Of a DNA stretch of 8,173 nucleotides, positions 1 to 6,464 are shown one piece after another. The notes beneath the pieces were generated by a model. It saw nothing but the letters and a program-made list of their open reading frames with translations, was not told the origin of the DNA and did not search any database. Both the position numbers and the translations under genes were made by a program. Position 1 is the first letter of the stretch; every line of letters starts with the position of its first letter. Source of the DNA: Eubacteriales bacterium (GTDB lineage: Bacteria > Bacillota_A > Clostridia > Lachnospirales > Lachnospiraceae). The stretch covers positions 1 to 8,173 of the forward strand of contig JAUNAE010000165.1 of NCBI GenBank assembly GCA_030527765.1. The letters are read 5' to 3'.

Positions 1-44
1 ATACCGATTATGGCAATACCGATTACACGATTGAATACGAATAA
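1..44 (+). CDS. possible C-terminal end of an unknown plus-strand gene (partial)
   Basis: One plus-strand frame is open from the window edge to a TAA at 42-44 and would encode the tail TDYGNTDYTIEYE. The stop lies only 3 bases before an 18-bp hairpin that looks like a plus-strand terminator, which is the usual arrangement at the end of a gene. The tail is Tyr/Asp/Asn/Thr-rich and contains a small internal repeat (TDYGN followed by TDY) that matches a 15-base direct repeat in the DNA. Only about 13 codons are visible, so no family can be named. The case rests on position rather than similarity. A second frame also closes nearby (TGA at 32-34). Confidence 0.35.
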   Translation, partial: TDYGNTDYTIEYE

Positions 45-47
45 TAT

Positions 48-86
48 CAAAGCAAAAGAACGTCCATCGGACGTTCTTTTGCTTTG
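48..86 (+). terminator. intrinsic terminator, 18-bp perfect stem
   Basis: The arm CAAAGCAAAAGAACGTCC (48-65) is perfectly complementary to 69-86 across a 3-base loop (ATC). The right arm contains the U-rich tail TTTTGCTTTG when read on the plus strand, fitting termination of a gene that ends just upstream at about 44. The A-rich left arm means it could also act on the minus strand, as a backup to the glcK terminator. Confidence 0.8.
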
Positions 87-114
87 TAAATTTACAGAAA
101 CAAGGTTTTCTCAA

Positions 115-162
115 AAAATGAGAACGGCTGCGGCACTTTTGTGCGGCAGCCGTTCTCATTTT
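115..162 (-). terminator. intrinsic terminator of the hprK-glcK transcript
   Basis: The arms 115-131 and 146-162 are perfect 17-base complements (core GAGAACGGCTGC / GCAGCCGTTCTC). The apex carries an extra inner stem GCAC/GTGC (133-136 / 141-144) around a 4-base loop. Read on the minus strand, the stem starts 13 bases after the glcK stop and ends in a run of six U (113-118). The right flank on the plus strand is also T-rich, so it may work in both directions between convergent genes. Confidence 0.9.
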
Positions 163-175
163 ATTTTATTCCTAC

Positions 176-1111
176 TTAGTCCAGCACCAGTTTTGCTGCA
201 CCGTAAATTCCGGCATCGTTTCCAAGACTTGCCAGGACAATCGGTGTGTCTTTGCATGCACTGAACGCATATTTCTTATAATATTTCTCAACAACATCGA
301 TGAGAGGCTGACCTGCTTTGGATACTCCTCCGCCGATTACAATAGTCTCCGGATCGATGACACAGGCAAAGCTTGCAATAGCTCTTCCAAGGTATTCTCC
401 AACCTCTTCCATAACCTCAATTGCAACCTCATCTCCTGCCTTGAACGCATCCAGAACTGCCTTTGCAGAATTCTGCTCTTTGGAAAGAACGCTCTTCTTG
501 TCTGTGCGAGCCATGGTTCTTCTTGCAACACGTGCAATTCCGGTTGCAGAAGCATACTGCTCAAGACATCCTTTGTTTCCACAATTGCAGGCTTCCTCTT
601 CCTCGTTATTCACCGTTGCATGTCCGATTTCTCCACCTGCACCATGAGAACCTGCAAGAACCTTTCCATCAACGATGATACCACCGCCGACACCGGTTCC
701 AAGTGTCAGTAAGATCACGTTCTTCGCTCCGGAAGCTGCACCTTTCCATGCCTCACCGAGAGCAGCAACGTTTGCATCATTTCCGCCCATAGCTTTCAGG
801 CCGGTCAGTTTCTCCATCTCCTTGGAGAGTTCTTTGAAGCCCCAGAAAAGATTGACTGCACAGAGCACATCTCCGGAATCTGTTACCGGTCCCGGAACTC
901 CGATTCCCACACCGTCAATCTCTGCTTTGTCCAGACCCTTCTCTGCAATCTTTGCAGCGATGGTATCTGCGATATCCGGAAGAATCAGTTCTCCCTTGTT
1001 CTCTTTGCGGGTTTTGATCTCCCATTTCTCTACGAGATCTCCGGCAGTTGTAAATAAACCGCATTTGACTGTGGTGCCTCCTACATCAATTCCAAAACAA
1101 TACTTTCCCAT
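176..1111 (-). CDS. glcK: ROK-family glucokinase
   Basis: This is a cytoplasmic ATP-dependent sugar kinase of the ROK family, most likely converting glucose to glucose-6-phosphate at the entry to glycolysis. At 311 residues it is full length for the family. The N-terminal phosphate-binding motif is IDVGGTT (8-14). The catalytic aspartate is D112 in GGNDANVAALGE (109-120). The second glycine-rich ATP motif is GTGVGGG (138-144). Sugar-contact residues E161 and H164 lie in GGEIGH, and the zinc-binding ROK signature follows as C175, C177 and C182 in CNCGNKGCLE. A third nucleotide-binding segment is IVIGGGVS (257-264). The ATG has an AGAGGA ribosome binding site 9 bases upstream (1121-1126). It follows hprK by 38 bp without a visible terminator, so it is probably in the same operon. 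ROK kinases vary in substrate (glucose, fructose, N-acetylmannosamine), so glucose is the likely but not proven substrate. Confidence 0.93.
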   Translation of the reverse strand: MGKYCFGIDVGGTTVKCGLFTTAGDLVEKWEIKTRKENKGELILPDIADTIAAKIAEKGLDKAEIDGVGIGVPGPVTDSGDVLCAVNLFWGFKELSKEMEKLTGLKAMGGNDANVAALGEAWKGAASGAKNVILLTLGTGVGGGIIVDGKVLAGSHGAGGEIGHATVNNEEEEACNCGNKGCLEQYASATGIARVARRTMARTDKKSVLSKEQNSAKAVLDAFKAGDEVAIEVMEEVGEYLGRAIASFACVIDPETIVIGGGVSKAGQPLIDVVEKYYKKYAFSACKDTPIVLASLGNDAGIYGAAKLVLD

Positions 1112-1149
1112 TGGTAATTTTCCTCTTTCTATTTGATTCTTCAGCTATA

Positions 1150-2091
1150 TTATTTATCGTTGTTCGCACGATTCTTAGCAAGGTTTGCCTGTACACGCTT
1201 GTAAAGCTCTTCTGCTGCATTGTAACCCATCTTCTTCTGTCTGTGGTTAACCGCTGCTGCCTCAACAATGATGGCAAGGTTACGGCCCGGACGAATCGGA
1301 AGAGAATGGCACACAATCTTATTGCCAAGATACTCAATGTACTCTTCCTGAAGACCAAGTCGGTCATATTCTTTATCCTTGTCCCAGTCTTCCAGTTTGA
1401 TTACAAGGTCTACGGACTGGGTATCCTTCACATGCTCTACACCGAACAATGTCTTAACATCAATAATTCCAATGCCTCGAAGTTCGATGAAATGTCTTGT
1501 AATATCCGGTGCGGATCCTACAAGAGTGACATCACTCACCTTACGAAGTTCTACAACGTCATCACTGACAAGACGATGACCACGTTTGATCAGCTCCAGA
1601 GCAGCCTCACTCTTTCCGATACCGCTCTCTCCTGTAATCAGAACACCCTCACCATACACGTCCACAAGTACTCCGTGAATGGAAATACATGGAGCCAGCT
1701 GTACGCCGAGCCAGCGAATAATCTCAGCAAGGAAGCTTGAAGTTGTACGGTCGGTAATGAAGGTCGGTACGTTATATTTCAGTGCCACATCAATCATATC
1801 CTGGGACGGTCTTGTCTTCGTACTGAAGATGACACACGGAATCTTGCTGGAGATGAATCTCTCATATTTGAACATACGCTCATCATCCGGAAGCTGCATC
1901 AAATATGTGTACTCTACGTATCCGATGATCTGAACTCGCTCATTTTCAAAGTGCTCCAGAAATCCTGCCAGCTGAAGAGCCGGACGGTTGATTTCGGCAG
2001 TTGTAATCAGCACCTCGGAGTGATCGATTTCCGGGGTTAAATTCACCAGATTCATTTCCTGAACCAGTTTTGTTAAATGTACACCTTTCAT
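1150..2091 (-). CDS. hprK: HPr kinase/phosphorylase
   Basis: This bifunctional cytoplasmic enzyme phosphorylates HPr on Ser46 using ATP or pyrophosphate and reverses the reaction with phosphate. It thereby controls CcpA-dependent catabolite repression and PTS activity in Firmicutes. At 313 residues it has the usual length. An N-terminal domain (about 1-130) precedes the catalytic domain. Visible motifs are H139 in ISIHGVLVD, the P-loop GESGIGKS (154-161), SDDVVEL (176-182) with the catalytic acidic residues, and the family signature RGIGIIDVKTLFG (205-217). The conserved C-terminal block PIRPGRNLAIIVEAA (265-279) is present, followed by the MGYNAAEEL helix. The ATG has an AAAGGAG site 8 bases upstream (2100-2106), and a promoter lies at 2146-2175. 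It probably heads a two-gene transcript with glcK. In many clostridia hprK follows uvrC, as it does here. Confidence 0.97.
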   Translation of the reverse strand: MKGVHLTKLVQEMNLVNLTPEIDHSEVLITTAEINRPALQLAGFLEHFENERVQIIGYVEYTYLMQLPDDERMFKYERFISSKIPCVIFSTKTRPSQDMIDVALKYNVPTFITDRTTSSFLAEIIRWLGVQLAPCISIHGVLVDVYGEGVLITGESGIGKSEAALELIKRGHRLVSDDVVELRKVSDVTLVGSAPDITRHFIELRGIGIIDVKTLFGVEHVKDTQSVDLVIKLEDWDKDKEYDRLGLQEEYIEYLGNKIVCHSLPIRPGRNLAIIVEAAAVNHRQKKMGYNAAEELYKRVQANLAKNRANNDK

Positions 2092-2145
2092 TGGTTTATC
2101 TCCTTTTGGTTGGTCAGTCTTTTTTGTACTGTCATAGATGGTTTG

Positions 2146-2175
2146 ATTATATCATAGGAGTCTTTAGAAGTTCAA
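2146..2175 (-). promoter_or_regulatory. predicted sigma-A promoter of hprK-glcK
   Basis: On the minus strand a perfect -10 box TATAAT (2146-2151) lies 18 bases from a -35-like TTGAAC (2170-2175, four of six consensus positions). Transcription would start near 2139, giving a leader of about 48 bases with an AAAGGAG site at its end. The -35 lies within GTTCTTGAAC, a small inverted repeat (GTTC-TT-GAAC). No clear cre (CcpA) box is visible. Confidence 0.7.
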
Positions 2176-2203
2176 GAACCTCCCCGGCCCTGCTTCCGAT
2201 AAA

Positions 2204-2230
2204 TTCTCGGGTTTTCATGCAAAACCAGAA
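2204..2230 (-). other. hairpin downstream of uvrC (weak terminator candidate)
   Basis: GGTTTT (2210-2215) pairs with AAAACC (2221-2226) around CATGC. The outer arms TTCT (2204-2207) and AGAA (2227-2230) extend the stem past a 2-base bulge. It sits 23 bases past the uvrC stop, but only three U follow on the minus strand and the stem is A/T-rich. Read-through from uvrC into hprK is therefore likely even if the hairpin forms. An alternative fold, CCGA/TCGG just beyond it, competes with the outer arm. Confidence 0.35.
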
Positions 2231-2253
2231 TAAAAACTCCTCGCAGAATATTA

Positions 2254-4125
2254 TCAGTGAACAATATCAGATTCCTCCTGGTTTGCATGGAAAAACTCGT
2301 ATACCTGTCTTGCACTGAGGGCATTCATGCTCTCTGTCATCATAAGATCCGCCTCCGATGCATCCCGGATTGCCTCCAGAGATTTGAATTTTCGCATCAG
2401 GGCCTTTCTTCTTGTTGCACCGATTCCCGGAATATCATCCAGTATGGAATGCACCTGTTCTTTGCCTCGGAGCGATCTGTGGTACTCAATGGCAAACCGG
2501 TGTGCTTCATCCTGGATTCTTGTAACGAGCCGGAATCCCTCACTGTTTGTCTCTATCGGAATCTCCACATTGTTATAATACACTCCTCTGGTGCGATGGA
2601 AATCATCCTTAACCATACCTGCCACCGGAATAGAAAGGCCGAGTTTGTCCAGAACCTTCAGCGCAATGTTGACCTGTCCCCGGCCGCCGTCCATAAGAAT
2701 CAGATCCGGGAGACGTCCGAAACTATCAAACTCCCCCTGACTCTCATGGGTGAAGCGTCTTGTCAGCACCTCTTCCATACTTGCATAATCATTTGGACCC
2801 TGTACCCATTTGATCTTAAATTTGCGGTAATCGCTTCTCTTTGGTTTTCCTTTTTCATAGACAACCATGGAACCAACGGATTCAAATCCGCTGATATTTG
2901 AAATATCGTAAGCCTCCATTCGGACAATCCCCGACAAATTCAGCCAGTTCTCAACTTCCTTTACAGCTCCAATGGTACGCCCTTCTTCTCGTTTGATACG
3001 CTCCCGGTCTTTGCTCAGTACCATCTTCGCATTCTCCAGTGCCAGTTCCACAAGCTTCTCCTTTGTTCCCTTCTTCGGAACTCTGAGATAAACCTTCTGC
3101 CCCCGACGCTTACTGAGCCACTCGGTGATGATCTCCTCATCTTCCACTTCCGTCTGCAGCATAATCTCTCTCGGGATGAATGGTGTTCCTGCGTAATACT
3201 GTTTCATGAAACTGGAGAGGACCTGTCGTCTCGTATCTCCTCTTGCCACCCTCAGGAAGAAATGTTCTCTTCCAATCAGCCGGCCTTCCCGGACGAAGAA
3301 CACCTGCACAACCGCATCCTGATCTCTCAAATCCTCACTGTCATCCATCGCCACGGCAATGACATCCTTATCCTCTTCTCCGTAGCTTGTGATTTTCTGT
3401 CGTTCTCCGATCCGCTGAATACTCTGAATAAGATCCCGGTATTCTTTTGCATCCTCAAAGCGAAGCTCCTCGGAGGCCATTTGCATCTTGTCTGTCAGAT
3501 CCTGAATCGTATCCTGAAAATCCCCGTTCAGAAACCGAAGTGCCCGGTCAAGATTTTTTCGATATTCTTCACTTGAAACTTTTCCCGTACAAGGCGCCGG
3601 ACACTGTCCCATATGATAATACAGGCACGGGCGTTCTTTTCCAAAATCCCGTGGAAGGGTTCGGTTGCAAGAACGAATTTTGTATAGTTTCCGCACAAGC
3701 TCAATGACATCTTTTACCGCAGTACTGCTTGTATACGGCCCGAAATACTTGCACTTATCCTTCTTCATATGTCTTGCAAAAAGCACTCTCGGGTAAGGCT
3801 CATTCAGCGTCACCTTAATAAAAGGATAACTCTTATCATCCTTCAGCATGGTATTGTACTTCGGACGGTGTTCCTTAATCAGATTACTCTCCAGAACAAG
3901 GGCCTCCAGCTCCGAGTCTGTGACAATGTACTCAAATCTGCGGATATGAGTGACCATCTGCTCTATTTTGGCGCCTTTGTTTCTGCTCGTCTGAAAATAC
4001 TGACGCACACGATTTTTCAGGCTGATTGCTTTTCCAACATAGATAATGTCGTCCTTCTCATCGTGCATAATATAAACCCCGGGCTGACCGGGAAGTTTCT
4101 TTAACTCTTCCTCAATAACAAACAT
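2254..4125 (-). CDS. uvrC: excinuclease ABC subunit C
   Basis: UvrC is the dual-incision nuclease of nucleotide excision repair. It is recruited by UvrB to damaged DNA and cuts on both sides of the lesion. The 623-residue protein has the full domain order. The N-terminal GIY-YIG nuclease (about 12-95) shows GVY (16-18), YVG (29-31), R39 and the LESNLIK glutamate E79. Four cysteines, C153, C167, C175 and C179, have the spacing of the UvrC iron-sulfur cluster. The UVR (UvrB-binding) helix pair is at about 204-240. The RNase H-like second nuclease shows D407 in YDISN, D479 in LMDGG and H542 in DEAHRFA. Tandem helix-hairpin-helix motifs occupy about 561-612 ([13 protein letters not shown]). I chose the ATG at 4125 because an AGGAG site lies 8 bases upstream (4134-4138) and the product begins [18 protein letters not shown], as UvrC proteins do. 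The longer in-frame ATG at 4173 lies inside the preceding terminator. The gene is intact. Confidence 0.97.
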   Translation of the reverse strand: MFVIEEELKKLPGQPGVYIMHDEKDDIIYVGKAISLKNRVRQYFQTSRNKGAKIEQMVTHIRRFEYIVTDSELEALVLESNLIKEHRPKYNTMLKDDKSYPFIKVTLNEPYPRVLFARHMKKDKCKYFGPYTSSTAVKDVIELVRKLYKIRSCNRTLPRDFGKERPCLYYHMGQCPAPCTGKVSSEEYRKNLDRALRFLNGDFQDTIQDLTDKMQMASEELRFEDAKEYRDLIQSIQRIGERQKITSYGEEDKDVIAVAMDDSEDLRDQDAVVQVFFVREGRLIGREHFFLRVARGDTRRQVLSSFMKQYYAGTPFIPREIMLQTEVEDEEIITEWLSKRRGQKVYLRVPKKGTKEKLVELALENAKMVLSKDRERIKREEGRTIGAVKEVENWLNLSGIVRMEAYDISNISGFESVGSMVVYEKGKPKRSDYRKFKIKWVQGPNDYASMEEVLTRRFTHESQGEFDSFGRLPDLILMDGGRGQVNIALKVLDKLGLSIPVAGMVKDDFHRTRGVYYNNVEIPIETNSEGFRLVTRIQDEAHRFAIEYHRSLRGKEQVHSILDDIPGIGATRRKALMRKFKSLEAIRDASEADLMMTESMNALSARQVYEFFHANQEESDIVH

Positions 4126-4150
4126 GAATGTATCTCCTGTCAGGTGAGAA

Positions 4151-4177
4151 ATTATAAGAAAAGGGACCGTCACACAA
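4151..4177 (-). promoter_or_regulatory. predicted uvrC promoter overlapping the ftsH terminator
   Basis: A perfect TATAAT lies at 4151-4156 on the minus strand, with TTGTGT (4172-4177) 15 bases upstream as a possible -35. The spacer is short and the -35 matches only three of six positions. The -10 sits immediately after the terminator's U-tract, and the -35 falls in its loop. Predicted transcription starts near 4144, leaving a leader of only about 19 bases with the AGGAG site in it. Confidence 0.5.
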
Positions 4178-4193
4178 GCCGTGCTATGGTCCC
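4156..4193 (-). terminator. intrinsic terminator of ftsH
   Basis: On the minus strand GGGACC (rc of 4188-4193) pairs with GGTCCC (rc of 4163-4168), and an inner CAC/GTG pairing can form within the 19-base loop. The stem is followed directly by TTTTCTT (4156-4162). It begins 13 bases after the ftsH stop. The 6-bp G/C-rich stem with a large loop suggests moderate rather than complete termination, so some read-through into uvrC is possible. Confidence 0.75.
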
Positions 4194-4206
4194 TCGGATT
4201 CTTTTG

Positions 4207-6282
4207 TTACTTCTGATCGGTATTCTGATCGTCGACAGCCGCCGCTGCCTCAGAAACGATCTGTGTATTTTCTGTTTCAGATGAAGTCAGATTCTCTTCA
4301 GAAAGAACCTCTTCTGTCTTTTCAGCCTCAGGACCTTCTTTGGAACCTTCTTCCTCTTTCTTCTCTGCGTCAAAATCCGGCAGTTCCTTCAGATCTTCCG
4401 GAATCTCAATTCCACGCTCTACTGCACGGAATATCTTCATGAATTCTTTACCGGTAATGGTCTCTCTTCGAATCAGATACTCGGCAATCTTGTCGAGTGC
4501 TTCTCTGTGACCTCCCAGAAGGCGTTTCGCCTCCTCATAAGATTCATGGAGAAGCTGCATTACTTCATGATCAATCTCTGTTGCCGTGTTGTCACCGCAG
4601 TTCAGAACAGCTCTTCCACTCAGATACTGATCTTCCTGTGTCGCAAGGCCCATCAGACCGAACTTCTCAGACATACCGTACTGGGTAATCATTGCCCGGG
4701 CAACCTTTGTCGCCTGCTCAATATCATTGGAAGCTCCCGTTGTCACCGTATCGAAAACAATCTCCTCTGCAGCGCGGCCGCCAAGATATCCAACCAGCAT
4801 TGCCTCCAGTTCCTTCTTCGTGTTGAGGTATTTTTCCTCCTCAGGAACCTGCATAACGTAACCAAGTGCACCCATGGTACGAGGCACGATCGTAATCTTC
4901 TGTACCGGCTCTGCATCCTTCTGAAGTGCGCTGACAAGAGCATGTCCGACTTCATGATAGGAAACAATTCGTCTCTCCTGTGCACTGAGAATGCGATCTT
5001 TCTTCTCTTTACCTACAAGAACCACCTCAACCGCTTCCAGAAGATCTTTCTGGGCAACGGCATGGCGTCCGTTCTTAACTGCAAGAATGGCAGCCTCGTT
5101 GATCATGTTGGCAAGATCAGAACCAACCGCACCGGAGGTTGCAAGCGCAATCGCATCAAAATCAACAGTATCATCCAAGTGAACATCTTTTGCATGAACC
5201 TTCAGAATATCCACACGGCCTTTCAGGTCCGGTCGGTCTACAATGACACGACGGTCAAATCGACCCGGACGAAGAAGCGCCGGATCCAGCACTTCCGGAC
5301 GGTTGGTAGCCGCCAGAATCAACAGACCCTTGGATGTATCGAAACCATCCATCTCCGCAAGGAGCTGGTTCAATGTCTGCTCACGCTCATCATTTCCGCT
5401 TCCGTATTTGGAATCACGACTCTTACCGATGGCATCAATCTCATCGATAAAGACGATACACGGCGCATTTTTCTTCGCTTCCTCAAAGAGATCTCTCACT
5501 CGGGAAGCACCCACGCCGACGAACATCTCCACGAATTCCGATCCGGAAAGGGAGAAGAACGGCACTTTTGCCTCACCGGCTACGGCCTTGGCAAGAAGGG
5601 TTTTACCGGTTCCCGGAGGTCCCACAAGAAGGGCACCCTTCGGAAGCTTCGCACCAATGGTTGTATACTTGCCCGGATTGTGCAGGAAATCTACAACCTC
5701 CTGAAGAGATTCCTTTGCTTCATCCTGACCCGCAACATCCTGGAACGTAATTCCGGTCTCTTTCTGCACGTAGGCTTTGGCATGGCTCTTGCCGACTCCC
5801 ATCATTCCGCCGCCTTTGTTCATACGGCGAATGACAAACATCATCATTGCAAACAGAAGTACCGTAGGAAGCACCACACTCAAAAGTGAAGGAATCAGCT
5901 CCCCAAGGAGATCCGGTGTCTTTGCATAGAAAATAATATTGGCATCCTCAAGACGGGCGGTCAGAGCAGTCTTGTCTTCCATCATCTGACAATAATAGGT
6001 CGTGTCCTTAAATGAGGAATCCTGCACTTTCGGAATGATCTGAATCGTATCTGATTCCAGAACAACCTTACGAACCTGTCCCTTGTCTATCATACTTATG
6101 AACTTGTCATAGGTAATCTCACTGGTGTTATCCTTGAACATGTTTGTGAACAAACTAAAACAAACCAAGGTGACCAGAAGACAGATCAAAAAAGCGAACA
6201 GTGACTGTCTGTGATTCCCCGGCCTGTTATTGGAATTGTGATCCGGACGTCTGTTATCCGGACTCTTTTTGTTATTATCCAT
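4207..6282 (-). CDS. ftsH: ATP-dependent zinc metalloprotease FtsH
   Basis: FtsH is a membrane-anchored AAA+ protease. Its hexamer degrades misfolded membrane proteins and selected regulators. The 691-residue protein starts with an Asn/basic-rich cytoplasmic stretch (1-26). TM1 follows (about 28-48), then an extracytoplasmic domain (about 50-125) and TM2 (about 129-151). The AAA+ module shows Walker A GPPGTGKT (221-228), pore loop FVGVG (254-258), Walker [12 protein letters not shown] (276-286) and a second region of homology with arginine fingers ([20 protein letters not shown], 325-344). The protease domain has HEVGH (443-447), with D520 in [10 protein letters not shown] as the likely third zinc ligand. 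The usual GFSGADL sensor-2 block reads GAVGSDL (384-390) here. The tail, about 630-691, is acidic, Ser/Thr-rich and probably disordered. The ATG has AGGAGG 6 bases upstream (6289-6294) and a strong promoter behind it. The gene is monocistronic or nearly so. Confidence 0.97.
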   Translation of the reverse strand: MDNNKKSPDNRRPDHNSNNRPGNHRQSLFAFLICLLVTLVCFSLFTNMFKDNTSEITYDKFISMIDKGQVRKVVLESDTIQIIPKVQDSSFKDTTYYCQMMEDKTALTARLEDANIIFYAKTPDLLGELIPSLLSVVLPTVLLFAMMMFVIRRMNKGGGMMGVGKSHAKAYVQKETGITFQDVAGQDEAKESLQEVVDFLHNPGKYTTIGAKLPKGALLVGPPGTGKTLLAKAVAGEAKVPFFSLSGSEFVEMFVGVGASRVRDLFEEAKKNAPCIVFIDEIDAIGKSRDSKYGSGNDEREQTLNQLLAEMDGFDTSKGLLILAATNRPEVLDPALLRPGRFDRRVIVDRPDLKGRVDILKVHAKDVHLDDTVDFDAIALATSGAVGSDLANMINEAAILAVKNGRHAVAQKDLLEAVEVVLVGKEKKDRILSAQERRIVSYHEVGHALVSALQKDAEPVQKITIVPRTMGALGYVMQVPEEEKYLNTKKELEAMLVGYLGGRAAEEIVFDTVTTGASNDIEQATKVARAMITQYGMSEKFGLMGLATQEDQYLSGRAVLNCGDNTATEIDHEVMQLLHESYEEAKRLLGGHREALDKIAEYLIRRETITGKEFMKIFRAVERGIEIPEDLKELPDFDAEKKEEEGSKEGPEAEKTEEVLSEENLTSSETENTQIVSEAAAAVDDQNTDQK

Positions 6283-6305
6283 TTCATTCCTCCTGTCTGC
6301 CCATT

Positions 6306-6334
6306 ATTATAAATAGAAATGCTCTATAAATCAA
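6306..6334 (-). promoter_or_regulatory. predicted sigma-A promoter of ftsH
   Basis: The minus strand carries TTGATT (6329-6334), a 17-base spacer and a perfect TATAAT (6306-6311). This is the best promoter match in the window. The start would fall near 6299, giving a leader of about 17 bases that contains the AGGAGG site. The upstream flank (6335-6387) is strongly A/T-rich, with T7 and A8 runs, and may act as an UP-like or bent element for both divergent promoters. No CIRCE heat-shock element is seen. Confidence 0.75.
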
Positions 6335-6399
6335 CAAGCAGATTTTTCAATTACTATAAGAAACTTTTTTTGAAAAGAGAAAAAAAAGGGATGCATTTT

Positions 6400-6421
6400 C
6401 TACAAAGGTTGTAGTATACTA
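6400..6421 (+). promoter_or_regulatory. predicted -10 and operator-like palindromes upstream of the DUF1846 gene
   Basis: A -10 box TATACT (6415-6420) lies 44 bases before the ATG. Directly upstream is a perfect inverted repeat, CTACAA-AGG-TTGTAG (6400-6414). Overlapping the -10 is a second perfect palindrome, TAGTATACTA (6412-6421). No good -35 is present at 16-18 bases: positions 6392-6398 read TGCATTT. A weak -35 plus dyad symmetry over the spacer and -10 is typical of a repressor-controlled or activator-dependent promoter. The binding protein is unknown. Confidence 0.5.
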
Positions 6422-6464
6422 TCCACTGTAATTTTTCAAATGGAGCCGGAAAGGATGGAGTAAT

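Noticed and set aside
10..264. 84-codon plus-strand frame running through both left-end terminators into glcK
   Set aside because: It reads across two strong hairpins and antisense to glcK, and the sequence has no protein-like character.
1111..1740. 209-codon open frame antisense to hprK
   Set aside because: It overlaps a full-length hprK, lacks a domain or credible start, and is best explained as a shadow frame.
2092..2253. cre (CcpA) box or riboswitch upstream of hprK
   Set aside because: No match to the cre consensus was seen by eye, and the predicted leader of about 48 bases is too short for a typical riboswitch.
4126..4173. 16-codon N-terminal extension of uvrC starting at the ATG at 4173
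   Set aside because: That ATG lies inside the ftsH terminator hairpin with no ribosome binding site, whereas the ATG at 4125 has AGGAG 8 bases upstream and gives the normal UvrC N-terminus.
4507..5889. 460-codon open frame antisense to ftsH
   Set aside because: It begins with GTG without a ribosome binding site, has a Cys/His/Arg-rich composition typical of antisense shadows, and lies wholly within the well-supported ftsH.
6342..6439. 9-base direct repeat ATTTTTCAA at 6342-6350 and 6431-6439
   Set aside because: It is A/T-rich and short within an A/T-rich region, so chance explains it. The spacing does not match the promoter elements.
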